A DNA stretch of 7,985 bases from Faucicola osloensis_B (lineage in GTDB: Bacteria > Pseudomonadota > Gammaproteobacteria > Pseudomonadales > Moraxellaceae). A program made the position numbers and the translations under genes. The stretch is taken from the NCBI GenBank assembly GCA_964211495.1, contig CAXORL010000019.1, positions 1 through 7,985 of the forward strand, written 5' to 3'. This document shows positions 5,393 through 7,985 of the stretch, piece by piece; the stretch's first letter is position 1, and the number at the start of each line of letters is the position of its first letter. The notes beneath the pieces are model-generated. The model did not search any database, was not told where the DNA came from, and was given only the letters and a program-made list of their open reading frames with translations.

Positions 5393-6065
5393 GCTCAACC
5401 TCTAAGACATATCCCATGCCTCGTACGTTATGAATCAGTTTGACCTCGAAATTACTATCAATCTTAGTTCTCAAACGTTTAATTGCTACCTCAACAACGT
5501 TGGTATCACTATCAAAGTTCATATCCCAAATCTGAGAGGCAATTAGGGTTTTAGGGAGGATTTCACCTTGTCGCCGCATAAATAATTCCATTAAAGCAAA
5601 TTCTTTAGCAGTTAAATCAATGCGATGACCTGCTCGGGTGACACGACGTTTAATCAAGTCCAACTCTAAATCAGCAATTTTAATGACATTGGTATCTTCT
5701 CTAGGCTGTCCTCGTCGTAAAATAGTTTTAATACGTGCAAGCAACTCTGCAAAAGCAAAAGGTTTGACTAGATAATCATCACCCCCTAGCTCTAGACCTT
5801 TTACTCTATCTTCAATTTGATCTCTGGCTGTTAGAAATAGTACAGGCATAGTTTTGCCACCTTTACGAATTTCGCTGATGACACTCCAACCATCTAGACC
5901 AGGTAACATAACATCTAAGATAATCAAATCATAGTCTGAGCTAAGAGCCTGATGCTTGCCTGATAAGCCATCTGCAACCCAATCAGTGACATAGCCTGCT
6001 TCAGTTAAGCCTTGTTTTAAATAATCGCCCGTTTTATGTTCATCTTCTACTAATAAAATTCTCAT
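5382..6065 (-). CDS. copR: Copper response regulator CopR/CusR (OmpR family)
   Basis: A 227-residue response regulator. The receiver domain has the acidic pair E7/D8 in MRILLVEDE, phospho-acceptor D51 in LIILDVMLPGLDG, T79 in LFLTARD and K101 in DDYLVKPF. The C-terminal winged helix (about 130-227) has LTAKEFALMELFMRR, SDTNVVEVAIKRLR and the closing VRGMGYVLE typical of CusR/CopR/PcoR. I choose ATG 6065 rather than the upstream GTG 6074: the conserved family start is MRILLVEDE, and AGGTGA, which contains that GTG, is the ribosome site at proper spacing. Its stop lies inside copS. It is divergent from the oxidase gene, and the CusR-type box between them indicates that it activates both directions when phosphorylated. 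Confidence 0.95.
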   Translation of the reverse strand: MRILLVEDEHKTGDYLKQGLTEAGYVTDWVADGLSGKHQALSSDYDLIILDVMLPGLDGWSVISEIRKGGKTMPVLFLTARDQIEDRVKGLELGGDDYLVKPFAFAELLARIKTILRRGQPREDTNVIKIADLELDLIKRRVTRAGHRIDLTAKEFALMELFMRRQGEILPKTLIASQIWDMNFDSDTNVVEVAIKRLRTKIDSNFEVKLIHNVRGMGYVLEVEREA

Positions 6066-6096
6066 AAGTATCACCTAACACGAATTTTTCATGAAT

Positions 6097-6102
6097 ATCA
6101 TA
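6097..6102 (-). promoter_or_regulatory. Candidate -10 box of copRS
   Basis: TATGAT on the minus strand (6102-6097) matches five of six consensus bases. No good -35 lies 17 bp upstream, which fits dependence on CopR bound at 6126-6147. The leader to ATG 6065 would be about 25 bases. Confidence 0.4.
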
Positions 6103-6125
6103 CCGTTAAAATACTATTTTTTGTG

Positions 6126-6147
6126 AAAATGACAAAAATGTCATTTT
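6126..6147. promoter_or_regulatory. CopR/CusR binding box between copRS and the oxidase operon
   Basis: AAAATGACA-N4-TGTCATTTT is a perfect 9-bp inverted repeat with a 4-bp spacer (AAAA). It differs by one base from the E. coli CusR box as I recall it (AAAATGACAA-NN-TTGTCATTTT). It is centred about 53 bp upstream of the likely oxidase start site and about 46 bp upstream of the likely copR start site, suitable for activation in both directions. Confidence 0.85.
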
Positions 6148-6177
6148 TGTGTCAGTTAAATGTTGTGTGTAATAGCG

Positions 6178-6183
6178 TATATT
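6178..6183 (+). promoter_or_regulatory. Candidate -10 box of the multicopper oxidase operon
   Basis: TATATT is the best -10 match downstream of the copper box. The region 17 bp upstream (GTTAAA, 6155-6160) is a poor -35, as expected of an activator-dependent promoter. The leader would be about 80 bases. Confidence 0.4.
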
Positions 6184-6268
6184 AGTTTAAATAAAATAGT
6201 AGTTTATAGAATCGTTTATTATTAAACCTTTTGAGAGAACGCAAAAAACAATTGATGGAGTCACTCAC

Positions 6269-7945
6269 ATGAAAAGACGGCAACTATTACAATATGGTTT
6301 AGGACTTGCAGCAACATCAGTAATTGTTGGTTGTTCAAAAAGCCTTGAAAAGGCAGGTATGAATCATGAATCTCATAATATGAATGATATGAGTGGTATG
6401 AACCATGATATGAGTGATATGAATAAAGAAATGGGTACTATGGCAAGTGAGCAACTCATGTCGCCTAGTAAATTAGTCAAAGGTGCACCACTTGCCACAC
6501 TGCCTCTCCTAGCTAATATCAGCAAACAGTCAAATACCTTTAAAGCCAGTATAACGGCAGGGGTTACTAAAAAAGTGGTGGCTGATAACAAGGAAACGGA
6601 ATTTTGGCTATATAACGACACCCTAGGCGGGCAACAAATTGTAGTAACTGAAGGTGATACGGTAGAGATAAATTTTCGTAATGAATTACCCCAACCTACC
6701 ACAATTCATTGGCATGGATTAGATGTGCCTGTGCAATCGGATGGCAATCCACAAGACCCGATTATGCCTGGTCAAAGTAAAACTTATACTTTTACGCTAC
6801 CAGAAGGCAGTGCAGGCACTTATTGGTATCACCCACACCCACATGAACACGTTTCTGAACAGGTGTATAAGGGTTTAGCAGGCACACTGATTGTTCGTGC
6901 CAAAAATGACCCATTAGCGAGTTTAAAAGAGCAACATTGGTTAATCTCTGACCTTCGCTTGGCTGCTGATGGTCACATCCCTGCCAATAATATGAATGAT
7001 TGGATGAATGGTAGAGAAGGCGAAATTGTACTTATTAATGGACAATATCAACCAAAAATCACCTTGCAAGGCGATGAAAGAATTCGCATTTGGAATGCTA
7101 CCAGTGCTCGTTATCTGCGGTTAAATATACCAGGGGTAAAATGGATTGTGATTGGCACTGAAGGCGGTTTACTGGAAAGCCCTAGACCTGCGGTCGATGA
7201 GTTATTTTTAGCTCCAGCAGAACGAGTCGAGGTCATTGTACAAGGTGTGATTAAAAATGCCACTCCTTTACAAAGCTTGTATTACAACCGTCAAAAAATG
7301 ATGGTACAAGAAAACCCCACCACTTTAACTTTAGCCACTGTCGGAACCCAAGGAAAAGTAGCTAGATTACCAAGTAAATTAAGAACAATCCCTGCGTGGG
7401 GTGATGTCAAAGCTCGTAAAAAAATCGTTTTTAATGAAACTATGAATGCGATGAATCATGGCACTGCTTCAGCCGTCGCTTCTACGCCCATGATGTCGCA
7501 TAATATGTCAAATATGTCGATGGAAAATGGCATGCACTCCATGATGTCTAGCAACTCATCTACACAAGGGCAAGCTAGCTCTGACTTGCCACCTAGCATG
7601 ATGACAGGAATGTTTACCATTGATAATAAAGTATTTGATATGAAACGCATTGACTTGACCAGTCGGGTTGGCGAAGTTGAAGAATGGGAAATACAGAATG
7701 CTTCGCACATGGATCATCCATTTCATTTACACGGCACACAGTTTGAGGTTATTCGTAAACAATGGCAAGGTAAAACCGAAACAGCCAGCTTTAGAGCCTT
7801 AAAAGATGTGGTCAATCTTCGCCCTAACGAGACCGTATGGATTCGTACCAAACAAAACCATGCAGGTTTAAGAATGTACCACTGTCATATTTTAGAGCAT
7901 GAAAACCTCGGTATGATGGGTAGTTTAAAGGTTATTGGTGTCTAG
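6269..7945 (+). CDS. CueO-like multicopper oxidase, probable Tat-exported lipoprotein with Met-rich segments
   Basis: A 558-residue three-domain multicopper oxidase likely to oxidise Cu(I) to Cu(II) outside the cytoplasm. The copper ligands are complete: HWHG (H147, H149), YHPHPH (H188, H190), HPFHLHG (H483, H486, H488) and YHCHILEHENLGM (H538, C539, H540, H544, M549). The spacing C-H+5-M+10 equals that of E. coli CueO (C500, H505, M510). The N terminus has twin arginines (MKRRQLLQYG), a hydrophobic stretch and a lipobox IVGC (C22), indicating Tat export and lipid attachment. Two Met/His-rich segments follow, at residues 31-64 and 392-428. The second sits where CueO has its Met-rich copper-capturing insert. 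ATG 6269 has GGAG 8 bases upstream. The protein also resembles CopA/PcoA in role, but its layout is closer to CueO. It is divergent from copRS and controlled by the box at 6126. Confidence 0.93.
   Translation: MKRRQLLQYGLGLAATSVIVGCSKSLEKAGMNHESHNMNDMSGMNHDMSDMNKEMGTMASEQLMSPSKLVKGAPLATLPLLANISKQSNTFKASITAGVTKKVVADNKETEFWLYNDTLGGQQIVVTEGDTVEINFRNELPQPTTIHWHGLDVPVQSDGNPQDPIMPGQSKTYTFTLPEGSAGTYWYHPHPHEHVSEQVYKGLAGTLIVRAKNDPLASLKEQHWLISDLRLAADGHIPANNMNDWMNGREGEIVLINGQYQPKITLQGDERIRIWNATSARYLRLNIPGVKWIVIGTEGGLLESPRPAVDELFLAPAERVEVIVQGVIKNATPLQSLYYNRQKMMVQENPTTLTLATVGTQGKVARLPSKLRTIPAWGDVKARKKIVFNETMNAMNHGTASAVASTPMMSHNMSNMSMENGMHSMMSSNSSTQGQASSDLPPSMMTGMFTIDNKVFDMKRIDLTSRVGEVEEWEIQNASHMDHPFHLHGTQFEVIRKQWQGKTETASFRALKDVVNLRPNETVWIRTKQNHAGLRMYHCHILEHENLGMMGSLKVIGV
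6380..6439 (+). repeat. Degenerate tandem repeat encoding MN(x)DMSG-type Met-rich units
   Basis: Three adjoining units of 18, 21 and 21 bp each begin ATGAA and encode MNDMSG, MNHDMSD and MNKEMGT. They lie about 16 residues after the lipidated Cys of the oxidase. Met and His in this pattern bind Cu(I)/Cu(II). The units probably arose by local duplication. Confidence 0.6.
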
Positions 7946-7963
7946 AGCTAAAGGAATAATTGA

Positions 7964-7985
7964 ATGCAAAACGCTAACGAAAATA
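7964..7985 (+). CDS. Start of the next gene in the copper operon, cut by the window edge
   Basis: ATG at 7964 is preceded by AAAGGA eight bases upstream and lies 18 bp after the oxidase stop, so it should be cotranscribed with it. Only seven codons (MQNANEN) are visible. In many Moraxellaceae and Pseudomonas copper operons the gene after the oxidase is copB, an outer-membrane copper-binding protein, but the seven residues cannot confirm this. Confidence 0.5.

Noticed and set aside
5396..5398. TTG start for copS
   Set aside because: It directly abuts the AGAGG ribosome site. GTG at 5390-5392 has correct spacing.
6072..6074. GTG start for copR
   Set aside because: It lies inside the AGGTGA ribosome site of the ATG at 6065, and the family begins MRILLVEDE.
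6373..6702. Minus-strand frame opposite the oxidase N terminus
   Set aside because: It mirrors the Met-rich repeat and has no start signal or family match that I recognise.
1..7985. CRISPR array, tRNA or rRNA genes, replication iterons, oriT
   Set aside because: No regularly spaced direct repeats, tRNA-like cloverleaf or repeated iterons were seen. An oriT may lie left of the window, near the start of the relaxase-like gene.

Overview
The window looks like an accessory, probably plasmid-borne, segment from a gamma-proteobacterium of the Moraxellaceae (Moraxella, Psychrobacter or Acinetobacter relatives). This is inferred from the AT-rich composition, the style of the arsenic and copper genes and the mobilisation-type genes at the left edge. 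No ribosomal or housekeeping gene fixes the species.

Left part (1-930): the 3' end of a large open frame (frame 3, open without a stop from the window edge to 713) that I read as the C-terminal part of a plasmid relaxase-like protein. A second, coiled-coil protein (1-465) is nested in another frame of the same DNA, an arrangement like mobB inside mobA of RSF1010 or mbeB/mbeD inside mbeA of ColE1. Facing it is a 59-residue ribbon-helix-helix protein (928-749, minus strand) with a palindrome just upstream of its start.

Middle (about 960-1988): a remnant of an IS5-type transposase that has lost both ends. Its right side is cut exactly by a 333-bp non-coding element (1656-1988) bounded by long inverted repeats. 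The outer 38 bp have the layout of Tn3-family ends (GGGGTC...ACGCTAAG), so I call it a Tn3-derived miniature element (TIME/MITE). Its right end cuts the arsenite pump gene arsB. The two flanks come from different genes and show no 5-bp target duplication, so a deletion or recombination has happened at the element.

Arsenic module (1989-3877): divergent arsR (plus strand) and an FMN-reductase gene followed by arsB (minus strand), sharing a promoter/operator region of about 95 bp. ArsB keeps about 279 of the usual ~429 residues, so efflux from this copy should be dead. No arsC or acr3 is visible.

Copper module (4013-7985): copS and copR (minus strand, overlapping) diverge from a CueO-like multicopper oxidase gene (plus strand), followed by the first codons of another gene. 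A near-perfect CusR/CopR box (6126-6147) lies between the divergent genes. The likely circuit is that periplasmic copper activates CopS, which phosphorylates CopR. CopR then switches on both its own operon and the oxidase operon, whose product oxidises Cu(I) outside the cytoplasm.
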